Translations under genes and position numbers: made by a program
Assembly (NCBI RefSeq): GCF_900105415.1
Contig: NZ_FNSM01000001.1
Coordinates: 5,357,501 to 5,421,500 of the forward strand
Direction: 5' to 3'
Source of the DNA: Streptomyces sp. TLI_105
GTDB lineage: Bacteria; Actinomycetota; Actinomycetes; Streptomycetales; Streptomycetaceae
DNA length: 64,000 bases
The notes under the pieces: generated by a model
The model's database searches: none
Told to the model about the DNA's origin: nothing
What the model saw: only the letters and a program-made list of their open reading frames with translations
In this document: positions 43,869 to 52,471 of the stretch, piece by piece
Layout: every line of letters begins with the position of its first letter
Numbering within the stretch: position 1 is the first letter of the stretch

Positions 43869-45296
43869 TCACCGGTACTCCGACAGTCTGCGGTTGATGC
43901 CGAGCACGGCGCCCGCCGCACCCAGGATCCCGAGGGCCGCCGCGCCCAGCGGCAGCGCGGTCAGCGCGTCCCTGGCGGCCCCGGCGGAGCGGGTGAACTC
44001 GGACTGCTCGTGCGCGAGGGCCCGCTCCAGGGCCGCGTCGACCTGGTCGAAGGACCGGCCGGTGGAGTCCTCGGCCCCGACGACCCGGGCGAGGGCGCCC
44101 TCGTAGTCGCCGGCCTCGTCCTTCGCGCGGGCGTCCTTGTGGCGCTCGCGCCAGTCGGCCGCGCGCGCGGCGGAGTCGTCCACCGGGCCGCGCCCGGCGT
44201 CGTCGTCCGCGAGCTCGCGCGCCGCGGCGAGCGCCGTCGTCAGGGCGCTCATGCTCGCCGTGTAGTCCGCCTCGTACTTGTCGTTCTTGCCGTCCTCGGT
44301 GAGGACGGCGCCCCGGGCGACCAGGGTCAGGTTCTCGTTGGCGCGGGCGGTGAGCGAGCTGATCCGGGCCGTGTTGAGGACCTGGAGGGACTCCTGCCCG
44401 TGCACCCGCGCGCTGTTCAGCTCGGTCCGCGTCACGGTGTGCGCGGCGAGGAGCCACAGCAGGACGACCACGGTGGCGGCGGTGGCGGCGAGCAGCCCGT
44501 GGTTGAAGACCCGGTTGGTGCGGGCGTAGTTGCGGCGCTGGGCCCAGAGGAGGACGCCGAGGACGAACAGGCCGAGCGCGAGCGACAGGAACGGCCAGGC
44601 GCGGGCCGAGTCGTCGTCCCGGTGCAGCCGCTCCGTCTCCGCCGCGTACAGCCGCTCGGCGGCCGGCAGCAGCGCACTGGTCATCTGCTGGTTGGCGTAC
44701 CGCAGATAGGCGCCGCCGAGCGGCAGGCCCTGCCGGTTGGCGGCCCGGGCGCGCTCGATCAGGCCCGTGTAGCGGGGGAGCTGCTCGTTGAGGGTGGCGA
44801 TCTCGCGGGCCGACGCGGACGAACCGTCCGTGTTCGCCGCGGCCTTGACGAGCAGCCGGGAGGCGGTGGTGATGTCCCGGGTGTAGCGCGCGCGGGACTC
44901 CGCGGGCTCCAGGGTGCCCGCCAGGAATCCGCCGGCGGCGGTGGTGTCGGCGTCGGCGAGGGAGCGGTAGATGGCGGCCGCGTCGGCGCTCAGGGGCTGG
45001 CTGCGGCTGACGACGTCGTCGGCGGCGGAGGTCCGGCCGGTGACCTCCAGGGCGGTGACGGCCCCGAACGCGACGACGAGCAGCGCCAGTACGGCCCCGA
45101 GGATCTGGAGGCGGCCGGGCTCGGTGGTCGCGGCCTCCCGCAGCCGCTCCCGTCCCACGGCCCAGGCGCCGCGCCCCGCGGGCGGGCCGGCGACGGGCAC
45201 GGGCGACGGCTGCGCGGGCAGGCCGCCGGGGCGCGCGGGCGCCTGAGCCGTGCCCCGCGCCACCGAGGCGGCGGGCGCGTTCGGCGGGTGTGTCAC
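43869..45296 (-). CDS. glnX: GlnX-like four-helix membrane sensor
   Basis: A 475-aa protein. After a Pro/Ala-rich cytosolic tail there is a transmembrane helix (about 75-95), a helical extracytoplasmic domain, two central helices (about 235-255 and 270-290), a second extracytoplasmic helical domain and a last helix at about 445-465. This tandem sensor topology is that of mycobacterial GlnX, which senses GlnH and controls PknG. GTG start at 45296; an upstream reading adds a poorly conserved 24 residues. First gene of the cassette; only 11 bp separate it from glnH. Confidence 0.85.
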   Translation of the reverse strand: MTHPPNAPAASVARGTAQAPARPGGLPAQPSPVPVAGPPAGRGAWAVGRERLREAATTEPGRLQILGAVLALLVVAFGAVTALEVTGRTSAADDVVSRSQPLSADAAAIYRSLADADTTAAGGFLAGTLEPAESRARYTRDITTASRLLVKAAANTDGSSASAREIATLNEQLPRYTGLIERARAANRQGLPLGGAYLRYANQQMTSALLPAAERLYAAETERLHRDDDSARAWPFLSLALGLFVLGVLLWAQRRNYARTNRVFNHGLLAATAATVVVLLWLLAAHTVTRTELNSARVHGQESLQVLNTARISSLTARANENLTLVARGAVLTEDGKNDKYEADYTASMSALTTALAAARELADDDAGRGPVDDSAARAADWRERHKDARAKDEAGDYEGALARVVGAEDSTGRSFDQVDAALERALAHEQSEFTRSAGAARDALTALPLGAAALGILGAAGAVLGINRRLSEYR

Positions 45297-45538
45297 TTGA
45301 CCTCCCCCTCGGTCGCTGACGTCGGCCCCTCCGGCCGGCCGGTGAGTCCGGTTCCGGTGGTGGACCACCCGGCCAGCAGTATGGCCTCAGGGGGCCGTCC
45401 GCACACCGGGATTGACTGGATCTTGTGCCTATCGTGCCCCATGCCTCCCACGCGTCAGCGGGCGAACCCCTCACTCTGAATACGTCGCCCGGCCCGGAAC
45501 GGTTCCGTATCGGCCATCGCTCGAACAGGTGAACATGC

Positions 45539-45578
45539 GTGCGGGGCGCCCCGTCGCACCCGACGGGACGCCCCGCAC
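45539..45578 (-). terminator. Strong hairpin terminating the sugar operon
   Basis: GTGCGGGGCG-C-CCCGTCG pairs with CGACGGG-A-CGCCCCGCAC, broken by a single mismatch, with a short loop. It lies 8 bp beyond the stop of the NagK-type kinase. The rest of 45297-45538 should hold the promoter of the glnX-pknG cassette, but no clear hexamer pair was found. Confidence 0.8.
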
Positions 45579-45586
45579 CCCCGCGC

Positions 45587-46570
45587 TCAGCCCTCGTACC
45601 GCTCCCGCAGCCGGGCCTTCGCCTCCGGGGCCGCCGCCACCTCGTCCAGGGCGAGGAGCCCCGCACCGAGGACCGGCGGCGCGGTCACGAAGCCGATCAC
45701 CGCCTTCGGCGCCCGCGCCGCGAGGAGTTCGCGGATCCGCTCCTCCAGCTGCGGGTGACGCGCGGCGAGCACGCTGCCGCCCAGCATCACCGGCGCCTCC
45801 TCGCGGTGGAGTCCGAGCCGGCGCAGCGCGACCGCCGACATGGCGACGACCTCCTCGGCCTGCCGGTGCACGATCGACAGCGCCACCGGATCGCCCCCGG
45901 CCGCGACCGCGAACAACACCGGCGTCAGCTCGTGCCGCCGCGCCATCGGGATCCCGCCCAGGTGCAGCGCCTCGATCAGCGCGTACATCGACTCCAGGCC
46001 GAAGTGCGCGGGCAGCGCGTCGGAGAGGGCGGTGGGCAGCCCCCGCCCGTCCTCGGCGCGCGCCGCGAACCACAGGGCCTCGTCGGCCAGTCCGCCACCC
46101 CCGCCCCAGTCCCCGGAGATCTTCCCGATCGCGGGGAAGCGCGCGGTCCGCCCGTCCGGCGTCATTCCGACGCAGTTGATCCCGGCCCCGCACACCACGG
46201 CCACGCCCCGCGGCTCGTCGAGCCCGGCCCGCAGGATGGCGAAGGTGTCGTTGTGGACCCGTACGGACCGGCTCAGGCCCCGGCCGAGCAGCTCGGCCCG
46301 GAGCGCGGCCTCCTCGACGGGCAGGTCGGCATTGGCGAGACAGGCCGCGACATGCGCGAACGCCGGGGGAAGCCCGGCACCGCCGGCCTCCTCCCATGCC
46401 CTTCCGACGATCTCCACGAGCCCGTCGACCGCCGCCCCCACCCCCACCACGGGGGGCTGGAACCCGCCGCCGCGCGCCGCCCCCAGGACGGTCCCGTCCT
46501 GGGAGAGCACCGCGACGTCGGTCTTGCTGTTCCCCGCGTCGACCGCGAGGAGCACCCCGTTCAGGTTCAC
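45587..46570 (-). CDS. BadF/BadG-type ATPase, N-acetylglucosamine kinase-like
   Basis: A 327-aa sugar kinase of the ASKHA fold. Phosphate-1 motif L-A-V-D-A-G-N-S-K-T-D, phosphate-2 V-V-C-G-A-G-I-N, a G-D-W-G-G-G-G-G-L-A-D motif and adenosine-loop G-G-S-V-L-A match NagK-type kinases. It phosphorylates a hexose or amino sugar in the cytosol at O-6. GTG at 46570 forms a GTGA overlap with the GH4 gene; an in-frame GTG at 46576 is also possible. Last gene of the ROK-controlled operon. Confidence 0.87.
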   Translation of the reverse strand: MNLNGVLLAVDAGNSKTDVAVLSQDGTVLGAARGGGFQPPVVGVGAAVDGLVEIVGRAWEEAGGAGLPPAFAHVAACLANADLPVEEAALRAELLGRGLSRSVRVHNDTFAILRAGLDEPRGVAVVCGAGINCVGMTPDGRTARFPAIGKISGDWGGGGGLADEALWFAARAEDGRGLPTALSDALPAHFGLESMYALIEALHLGGIPMARRHELTPVLFAVAAGGDPVALSIVHRQAEEVVAMSAVALRRLGLHREEAPVMLGGSVLAARHPQLEERIRELLAARAPKAVIGFVTAPPVLGAGLLALDEVAAAPEAKARLRERYEG

Positions 46571-47832
46571 GCCCACGCGAGGTGCTCCCGGTTGTGCGCG
46601 ATCAGCCGGTCGGTGAGCCCGTCGGCGTACGCGTACTGCCCGACCAGCGGGTGCGCGAGCAGTGCCTTGAAGACCCGGTCACGGCCGCCGCGCAGCGCCG
46701 CCTCCAGGGCCAGGTCCTCGTAGGCCGTCACGTTCGCGATCAGACCGGCGAACAGCGGGTCCACCGGCGCGACCGGCAGCGGAGTGGCGCCGTGCGCGCC
46801 GACCGCCGCCTGCGTCTCGATCACGGCGTCGTCCGGCAGGAACGGCAGCGTGCCGTTGTTGTACGTGTTCACCACCTGGTACGGCGAACCCCCGCCACCG
46901 AGGAGGGAGGCCGCCAGGTCCACCGCCGCCTCCGAGTAGAAGGCGCCGCCCCGCTTGGCGAGCAGCGCCGGCTTCTCGTCGAGCGCCGGGTCCCCGTACA
47001 TCTCCAGGAGCTCCCGCTCCATCGCCGCGACCTCGGCGGCCCGCGAGGGCTTCGTGCCGAGCTCCCGCACCACCTCGTCGTGCGCGTAGAAGTACCGCAG
47101 GTAGTACGAGGGGACGACGCCGAGCCGGTCCAGGACCGGGCGCGGCAGGCGGAGGTCCCCGGCGATCGCGTCGCCGTGCCCGGCGAGCAGCCGGGGCAGC
47201 ACGTCCTCCCCCTCGGGGCCCCCGATCCGTACCGCCCGCTCCCACGTCAGGTGGTTGAGCCCGACGTGGTCGAGGTGGACCTCGGACGGGGTCACGCCGA
47301 GGAGCTTCGCGAACTTCCGCTGGAAGCCGATGGCCACGTTGCACAGGCCGACGGCCTTGTGCCCGGCTTGGAGCAGTGCGCGCGTGACGATGCCGACGGG
47401 GTTGGTGAAGTCGATGATCCAGGCGTCCGGGTTGGTGCGCCGGACCCGCTCGGCGATGTCCAGGACGACCGGGACCGTGCGCAGCGCCTTGGCGAGGCCG
47501 CCGGCACCGGTGGTCTCCTGGCCGACGCAGCCGCACTCCAGCGGCCAGGTCTCGTCCTGCTCGCGGGCGGCCTGTCCCCCGACCCGCAGCTGGAGCAGGA
47601 CGGCGTCGGCGCCCTCGACCCCGGCGTCGAGGTCGCTCGTGGTGACGACCTTGCCGTCGTGGTCCTGCTTGGCGAAGATCCGCCGGGCCAGGCCGCCGAC
47701 GAGCTCGAGGCGGTCGGCGGCGGGGTCGACGAGGACGAGTTCGGTGATGGGCAGGGTGTCGCGCAGGCGCGCGAATCCGTCGATCAGTTCGGGGGTGTAG
47801 GTGGAACCGCCCCCCACGACAGCGAGCTTCAT
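46567..47832 (-). CDS. GH4 6-phospho-beta-glucosidase
   Basis: A 421-aa NAD- and metal-dependent glycosidase. N-terminal NAD-binding A-V-V-G-G-G-S-T-Y-T-P-E-L is followed by D-P and G-G-L-A-R. The metal site C164-N165-V matches the C-N-V/I-P type of 6-phospho-beta-glucosidases (alpha-specific members carry C-H-S or C-H-E), and H194 is in G-L-N-H-L-T-W. The reaction uses transient oxidation at C3 and cleaves 6-phospho-beta-glucosides. Overlaps the kinase downstream by 4 bp. Confidence 0.9.
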   Translation of the reverse strand: MKLAVVGGGSTYTPELIDGFARLRDTLPITELVLVDPAADRLELVGGLARRIFAKQDHDGKVVTTSDLDAGVEGADAVLLQLRVGGQAAREQDETWPLECGCVGQETTGAGGLAKALRTVPVVLDIAERVRRTNPDAWIIDFTNPVGIVTRALLQAGHKAVGLCNVAIGFQRKFAKLLGVTPSEVHLDHVGLNHLTWERAVRIGGPEGEDVLPRLLAGHGDAIAGDLRLPRPVLDRLGVVPSYYLRYFYAHDEVVRELGTKPSRAAEVAAMERELLEMYGDPALDEKPALLAKRGGAFYSEAAVDLAASLLGGGGSPYQVVNTYNNGTLPFLPDDAVIETQAAVGAHGATPLPVAPVDPLFAGLIANVTAYEDLALEAALRGGRDRVFKALLAHPLVGQYAYADGLTDRLIAHNREHLAWA

Positions 47833-47835
47833 GTG

Positions 47836-48732
47836 TCAGCCCTTCACTCCGGTCAGTGTGACTCCCTCGACGAACGCCTTCTGCGCGAAGAAGAACACGA
47901 GGATCACGGGGGCCATGACCAGGACGGTCGCGGCCATGGTCAGATTCCAGTCGGTGTGGTGTGCGCCCTTGAAGGACTCCAGGCCGTAACTGAGCGTCCA
48001 GGCCGCCGTGTTCTCGGAGGCGTAGATCTGCGGCCCGAAGTAGTCGTTCCAGCAGTAGAAGAACTGGAAGAGGGCGACGGCGGCGACGCCGGGCTTCGCC
48101 ATCGGGATCACGACCCGCACCAGGGTGCGCAGTTCGCCGCAGCCGTCGATCCGGGCGGCCTCGACGTACTCGTTCGGGATGGTCAGCAGGAACTGGCGCA
48201 GCAGGAAGACGGCGAAGGCGTCGCCGAACGCCATCGGGATGATCAGCGGCCACAGCGTGCCGGAGAGGTCCATCTGCTTCGCCCAGAACAGGTACATGGG
48301 GATGATCACGACCTGCGGCGGCAGCATCATCATGGCGATGACGAGCAGCAGCGACAGGTGCCGGCCCCGGAAGCGGAACTTCGCGAGCGCGTACGCCACG
48401 GGGATCGAGGACACCACGACGAGGACGGTGCCGAGTCCCGCGTACAGCAGGGAGTTCTTCCACCAGGTCAGGAAGCCCTCCGTCCGGAAGACGCGGACGT
48501 AGTTGTCCCAGTGCCAGGAGTTCGGCGTCAGGTCCCGGGTGAGCGCCTGCTCGTCGCTCATCAGGGAGGTCAGGAACACGAAGACGAACGGGAGGACGAA
48601 GAACAGGGCGGCGGCGATGCCGAGCGAGTGCACGGCGATCCAGTGCAGCAGCGACTTCCTGCGGGCCTGCTTCTCGGCGGGGCTCGCCCCGGTCTTCACG
48701 GAGGAGGGGGCGGGGGCGGTTGCGGTCGTCAT
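47836..48732 (-). CDS. Carbohydrate ABC transporter permease (MalG type)
   Basis: A 298-aa inner-membrane protein with six transmembrane helices. The cytoplasmic EAA loop is E-A-A-R-I-D-G-C-G-E-L-R-T-L-V, and V-P-P-Q-V-V-I-I-P-M is conserved in MalG homologues. It forms the channel with the permease encoded directly upstream (3-bp gap). No ATPase gene is in the operon, so it probably shares a multitask ATPase such as MsiK, as other Streptomyces sugar importers do. Confidence 0.92.
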   Translation of the reverse strand: MTTATAPAPSSVKTGASPAEKQARRKSLLHWIAVHSLGIAAALFFVLPFVFVFLTSLMSDEQALTRDLTPNSWHWDNYVRVFRTEGFLTWWKNSLLYAGLGTVLVVVSSIPVAYALAKFRFRGRHLSLLLVIAMMMLPPQVVIIPMYLFWAKQMDLSGTLWPLIIPMAFGDAFAVFLLRQFLLTIPNEYVEAARIDGCGELRTLVRVVIPMAKPGVAAVALFQFFYCWNDYFGPQIYASENTAAWTLSYGLESFKGAHHTDWNLTMAATVLVMAPVILVFFFAQKAFVEGVTLTGVKG

Positions 48733-48735
48733 GGT

Positions 48736-49677
48736 TCAGTCACCCGAGCCGATCAGGCCGCCGCGCCGGCGCATCAGCAGCGCGGTGAAGGCCATGGAGA
48801 AGGCGAAGAGCACGAGCGCCACCACGCAGGCCGCGCCGTAGTTGAACTGGTTGAACCCGAGGCTGTAGATCAGCTGCGGGAGGGTCAGCGTGGAGTCGTC
48901 CGGGTAGCCGGGCTGGAAGGCGGCGCCGGAGCCGCCCATCTTCCCCGAGGCGACCTTGGCGGCCACGATCGGCTGGGTGTAGTACTGCATCGCGCCGATG
49001 ACCCCGGTCACGACCGCGAAGAGCACGATCGGCGAGATGTTCGGCAGGGTGATGTACCGGAACCGCTGCCACGGGGACGCCCCGTCCAGCTCGGCCGCCT
49101 CGTACTGCTCCTTCGGCACGTCGAGCAGGGCGGCCATGAAGATGACCATGAGGTCGCCGACGCCCCACACGGCGAGGACCGTGAGGGCCGGCTTGGCCCA
49201 GTCCGCGTCGTTGAACCAGGAGGGGGCGGAGATGCCGACCGCCTCCAGGAACGAGTTGACCGGGCCGGTGCCGGGGTTGAGCAGGAAGACGAAGGCGAGC
49301 GTGGCGGCCACCGGCGGCGCCAGGTACGGCAGGTAGAAGAGGGTGCGGTAGATCCCGGCGCCCTGCTTGATCTTGGTGATCAGCATGCCGACGCCGAGGC
49401 CGAAGACGACCCGGCAGGTCACCATGACGACCGCCAGCCAGAGGGTGTTCTGCATCGCCGGCCAGAACTTCGGCAGGTCGGAGAAGACGTACGTCCAGTT
49501 CTCCAGGCCGCGCCAGGTCGGCGGGTTGAGGCCGTCGTAGCGCATGAACGAGAAGTACACCGTGGAGATCAGCGGGTAGGCGAAGAAGAAGCCGAAGCCG
49601 ATCAGCCAGGGCGACATGAACAGGGCGGTGCGCAGCGCGTTGCGCCGGTGCTTCGAGCGGAGCGTGTACGTGGTCAT
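48736..49677 (-). CDS. Carbohydrate ABC transporter permease (MalF type)
   Basis: A 313-aa protein with six transmembrane segments and the EAA motif Y-E-A-A-E-L-D-G-A-S-P-W-Q-R-F. L-M-S-P-W-L-I-G-F-type N-terminal helix and F-L-L-N-P-G-T-G before the core are typical of the MalF/UgpA group. It pairs with the downstream MalG-type permease. Only 6 bp from the binding-protein gene. Confidence 0.92.
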   Translation of the reverse strand: MTTYTLRSKHRRNALRTALFMSPWLIGFGFFFAYPLISTVYFSFMRYDGLNPPTWRGLENWTYVFSDLPKFWPAMQNTLWLAVVMVTCRVVFGLGVGMLITKIKQGAGIYRTLFYLPYLAPPVAATLAFVFLLNPGTGPVNSFLEAVGISAPSWFNDADWAKPALTVLAVWGVGDLMVIFMAALLDVPKEQYEAAELDGASPWQRFRYITLPNISPIVLFAVVTGVIGAMQYYTQPIVAAKVASGKMGGSGAAFQPGYPDDSTLTLPQLIYSLGFNQFNYGAACVVALVLFAFSMAFTALLMRRRGGLIGSGD

Positions 49678-49683
49678 GACGGG

Positions 49684-51027
49684 TTACTTCGCGGCGGCGA
49701 TGTCGCGGTCGATCTGGGCGGCGGCGTCCGCGAGGCCCTGCTTGAGGTCCGTGACCTTGCCGCTCTCGTACCTGTGGGCGAGCTCGGAGAGGGTCTCCTG
49801 GTAGGCGGGGCCGTTCACGGCGCCGTCCATGGTGGTGGACTGCGGGTGCCGGGCGATGTCCAGGAAGACCTTGAAGCGGTCGTCGAACTTCAGGTTCGGG
49901 GACTTCAGCGCCTCGAAGGTGGAGGGCACGTTCCCGATGGCGTTGGCGAAGCCCACCACGGCGTCCGTGTCCGTGGTCATGTACTTGACCAGCTCCCAGG
50001 CGGCGTTCTGCTTCTTGCTCTGCGGCGCGATGCCCATGATCGTGCCGGAGAGGTAGCCCTTGCCGTACTCGGCGATCTCGTCGTCCGCGACGGGCAGCGG
50101 CGCGACGCCGACGTCGAACTTCACCTTGGCCTCCTTGATGAAGTTCAGCCGCCACTCGCCGTCCAGCTGCATGGCGACCTGTCCGGTCTGGAAGGGGTGC
50201 TTGGCGCCCCACTCGTCGCCGAAGGTCGTGCGGTACTTGTCGAGCTTCCGGAAGCCGCCGAGCGAGTCCACCAGGGACTTCTGGTACGTCATCATCTCGG
50301 CGAACGCCGGGTCCTTGGCGACGTTCGACCTGCCGTCCTTGTCGAAGTACGTGTGGTCCCACTGCGACATGTAGTGCTCGACGACGGTCTCGTAGCCGAG
50401 GTAGTTCGGCATGAAGCCGAGCTGCTCGTAGGAGTCGCCCTCGGACTTGGTGAGCGCCTTGGCGACCCGGGCGAACTGCGACCAGGTCTTCGGCGGGGCC
50501 TCCGGGTCGAGACCGGCCTTCCTGAAGGCGTCCTTGTTGTAGTAGAGCCCGTACGCGTCGGAGAGCAGCGGCAGCGAGCACCGCTTGCCCTCGAACTGGG
50601 TGTACTCCTGGAGGACCTTCGGGAAGGTCTTGTCCAGGTCCAGCTTCGACTTCGCTATGAAGGGCCCCAGGTCGGCGAGCGCTCCCGAGGAGCAGAACTT
50701 GCCGACGTTGGAGGTGGTGAACGAGGAGACGACGTCGGGCCCGTTCGAGCCGCCCGCGCGCAGCGCCTGGCCGAGCTTCTCGTCGTTGATGTCGCCGACG
50801 ACCTTCACCTTGATGTTCGGGTGGGCCTTCTCGAAGCGGGCGACGTTGTCCTCGATCGCCTTGACCTCGGCGGGCGCCGACCAGCCGTGCCAGAACGTGA
50901 TCGTCGTCCGCGCGTTCGGGTCGTCGGTGGCCGCGTTGTTCGCGGAGCCGGTACAGGCGGAGGCGAAGAGGGCGATCGAGGCGGTGGCGGCGAGCGCGGC
51001 GGCGGCTCTGCGCGGACGTACGGGCAT
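49684..51027 (-). CDS. Sugar-binding lipoprotein of the ABC importer
   Basis: A 447-aa extracellular solute-binding protein, family 1 type. The signal peptide ends in a lipobox (L-F-A-S-A-C, Cys at about 25) for lipid anchoring. The mature part has T-I-T-F-W-H-G-W near its start, N-V-A-R-F-E-K-A-H-P-N-I-K-V and G-P-D-V-V-S-S-F. These are hallmarks of oligosaccharide receptors. Co-transcribed with the two permeases; 53 bp follow the ROK gene without a clear promoter. Confidence 0.92.
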   Translation of the reverse strand: MPVRPRRAAAALAATASIALFASACTGSANNAATDDPNARTTITFWHGWSAPAEVKAIEDNVARFEKAHPNIKVKVVGDINDEKLGQALRAGGSNGPDVVSSFTTSNVGKFCSSGALADLGPFIAKSKLDLDKTFPKVLQEYTQFEGKRCSLPLLSDAYGLYYNKDAFRKAGLDPEAPPKTWSQFARVAKALTKSEGDSYEQLGFMPNYLGYETVVEHYMSQWDHTYFDKDGRSNVAKDPAFAEMMTYQKSLVDSLGGFRKLDKYRTTFGDEWGAKHPFQTGQVAMQLDGEWRLNFIKEAKVKFDVGVAPLPVADDEIAEYGKGYLSGTIMGIAPQSKKQNAAWELVKYMTTDTDAVVGFANAIGNVPSTFEALKSPNLKFDDRFKVFLDIARHPQSTTMDGAVNGPAYQETLSELAHRYESGKVTDLKQGLADAAAQIDRDIAAAK

Positions 51028-51080
51028 GACGGGGTCTCCCTGAGGGGCGGGTTTCGGGCGGGGCGGAGGGACGGGGACGG

Positions 51081-52295
51081 TCAGCGCGAGGTGTCGAAGA
51101 CCTCGTCGCGCGTGGTGACGAGGGCGCTTTCGAGGGCGCCGCGCAGCACGGGACTCCGGCGTACGGCGGAGAGGACGAGCCGCGGCCGGGAAGGGGCGAG
51201 GTCGGCGAGTTCGGACTGCACGCGCGCGCGGAGGGGTTCGCCGCCGGGGACGAGGGCGTCTCCGGCGAGCACGATCAGCTCGGGGTCGAGGACGGCGACG
51301 AGGGAGGCGAGTCCGGTGGCGAGGCGTTCGGCGTAGCGGTCGAGCAGCTCCGCGTACCGCGGGTCGTCCTCGTGGGTCTCGGCGGCCCGGGACAGCAGCC
51401 CGCTCACCACCGGCACGAAGGGGTGGTCGGGCGTCTCGATCCCGGCGGCGCGGGCGATCCGGGGCACGGCCTGGATGCCCGCGAGCTCCTGGAAGCCGCC
51501 GGAGTTGGCCTTGGTGACCTGCCGGACGAGCGGGGTGCCGGGCACGGGCATGAAGCCGAGCTCGCCGGCGCCCCCGGTGAAGCCGCGGTGCAGCCGCCCG
51601 CCGAGGACGAGGGCGGCGCCGAGCCCGCCCTCGTTCCACAGCAGGGCGAAGTCGGTGTGGCCCCGGGCGGCGCCGAGGCGCTGCTCGGCGACGGCGACGA
51701 GGTTGACGTCGTTCTCGTACTCGAACGGCATGGGGAGGGCGGCGGCCAGCTCCTCCAGGAGGGTGGGGGAGTGCCAGCCGGGCAGGTGGGAGGCGTAGCG
51801 CAGACGGCCGGTGGCCGGGTCGAAGGCGCCGGGGGTGCCGATGACCAGGCGCCGCACGTCCTCGCGGGCGATGCCGGCCGCCTCGACGGCCCCGGCGAGG
51901 GCGTCGGTGACCTGGCGGACGACGCCGGAGGCGGAGCGGCCGGGGGTGCGGAGCTCGTACTCGCCGACGATCTCGCCCGTGACGTCGGCGACGGCGGCGT
52001 GGACGCGGTGCTGGTCGACGTCGAGTCCGGCGGCGTACGCGGCCCGCGCGTTGACCGCGTAGAGCTGGGCGTTCGGTCCGGGCCGGCCCTCGGTGGTGCC
52101 GGTGGCGACGACGAGACCGGCCGCTTCGAGGCGGGCGAGCAGCTGGGAGGCGGTCGGCTTGGACAGGCCGGTGAGCTTGCCGATCCGGGTCCGCGAGAGG
52201 GGGCCGTGCTCCAGGAGCAGGTCCAGGGCGGCACGGTCGTTCATGGCCCTCAGGACGCGCGGTGTGCCGGGGGTTCCCGGGGTCGTACCGGCCAT
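51081..52295 (-). CDS. ROK-family transcriptional regulator
   Basis: A 404-aa repressor. The N-terminal winged helix (about 10-75) reads L-S-R-T-R-I-G-K-L-T-G-L-S-K-P-T-A-S. The ROK domain follows with V-I-G-T-P-G-A-F, N-D-V-N-L-V-A-V-A-E and G-F-T-G-G-A-G-E-L-G-F. The usual ROK zinc motif (C-x-C-G-x-x-G-C) is missing: the corresponding region has no cysteines. ATG at 52295. Directly upstream of the transporter genes on the same strand, and preceded by a palindrome, it likely controls itself and the operon in response to a sugar. Confidence 0.88.
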   Translation of the reverse strand: MAGTTPGTPGTPRVLRAMNDRAALDLLLEHGPLSRTRIGKLTGLSKPTASQLLARLEAAGLVVATGTTEGRPGPNAQLYAVNARAAYAAGLDVDQHRVHAAVADVTGEIVGEYELRTPGRSASGVVRQVTDALAGAVEAAGIAREDVRRLVIGTPGAFDPATGRLRYASHLPGWHSPTLLEELAAALPMPFEYENDVNLVAVAEQRLGAARGHTDFALLWNEGGLGAALVLGGRLHRGFTGGAGELGFMPVPGTPLVRQVTKANSGGFQELAGIQAVPRIARAAGIETPDHPFVPVVSGLLSRAAETHEDDPRYAELLDRYAERLATGLASLVAVLDPELIVLAGDALVPGGEPLRARVQSELADLAPSRPRLVLSAVRRSPVLRGALESALVTTRDEVFDTSR

Positions 52296-52332
52296 GGAAC
52301 TCGCACCTGCCCTTATCGGTGACACACACTGT

Positions 52333-52347
52333 TAGGAAAGTTTCCTA
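52333..52347. promoter_or_regulatory. ROK operator-like palindrome
   Basis: TAGGAAAGTTTCCTA, two 7-bp arms around a central G, 37 bp upstream of the ROK start. GGAAAGTTTCC cores of this kind are known before Streptomyces ROK-controlled sugar genes. No second copy was noticed in the 51028-51080 gap. Confidence 0.75.
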
Positions 52348-52471
52348 TTTGGTTGGGAGGAAGGTAAGGCGGCCGTCACGAAGGCGTCAATACCCGGGGA
52401 CGCGACACGCCCCCGAAGGCGGCCGAAGCGTTACCTGCGGGGGCGTGCGGGCCCGGAGAGGGAGTGCCGGC

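Noticed and set aside
45297..45538. TTGACT at about 45414 as a -35 promoter element for the PknG cassette.
   Set aside because: It is on the wrong strand for the cassette and has no TANNNT at usual spacing.
46396..51336. A plus-strand frame of about 1600 codons opposite the sugar operon.
   Set aside because: Antisense shadow; the minus strand holds five recognisable families with proper starts.
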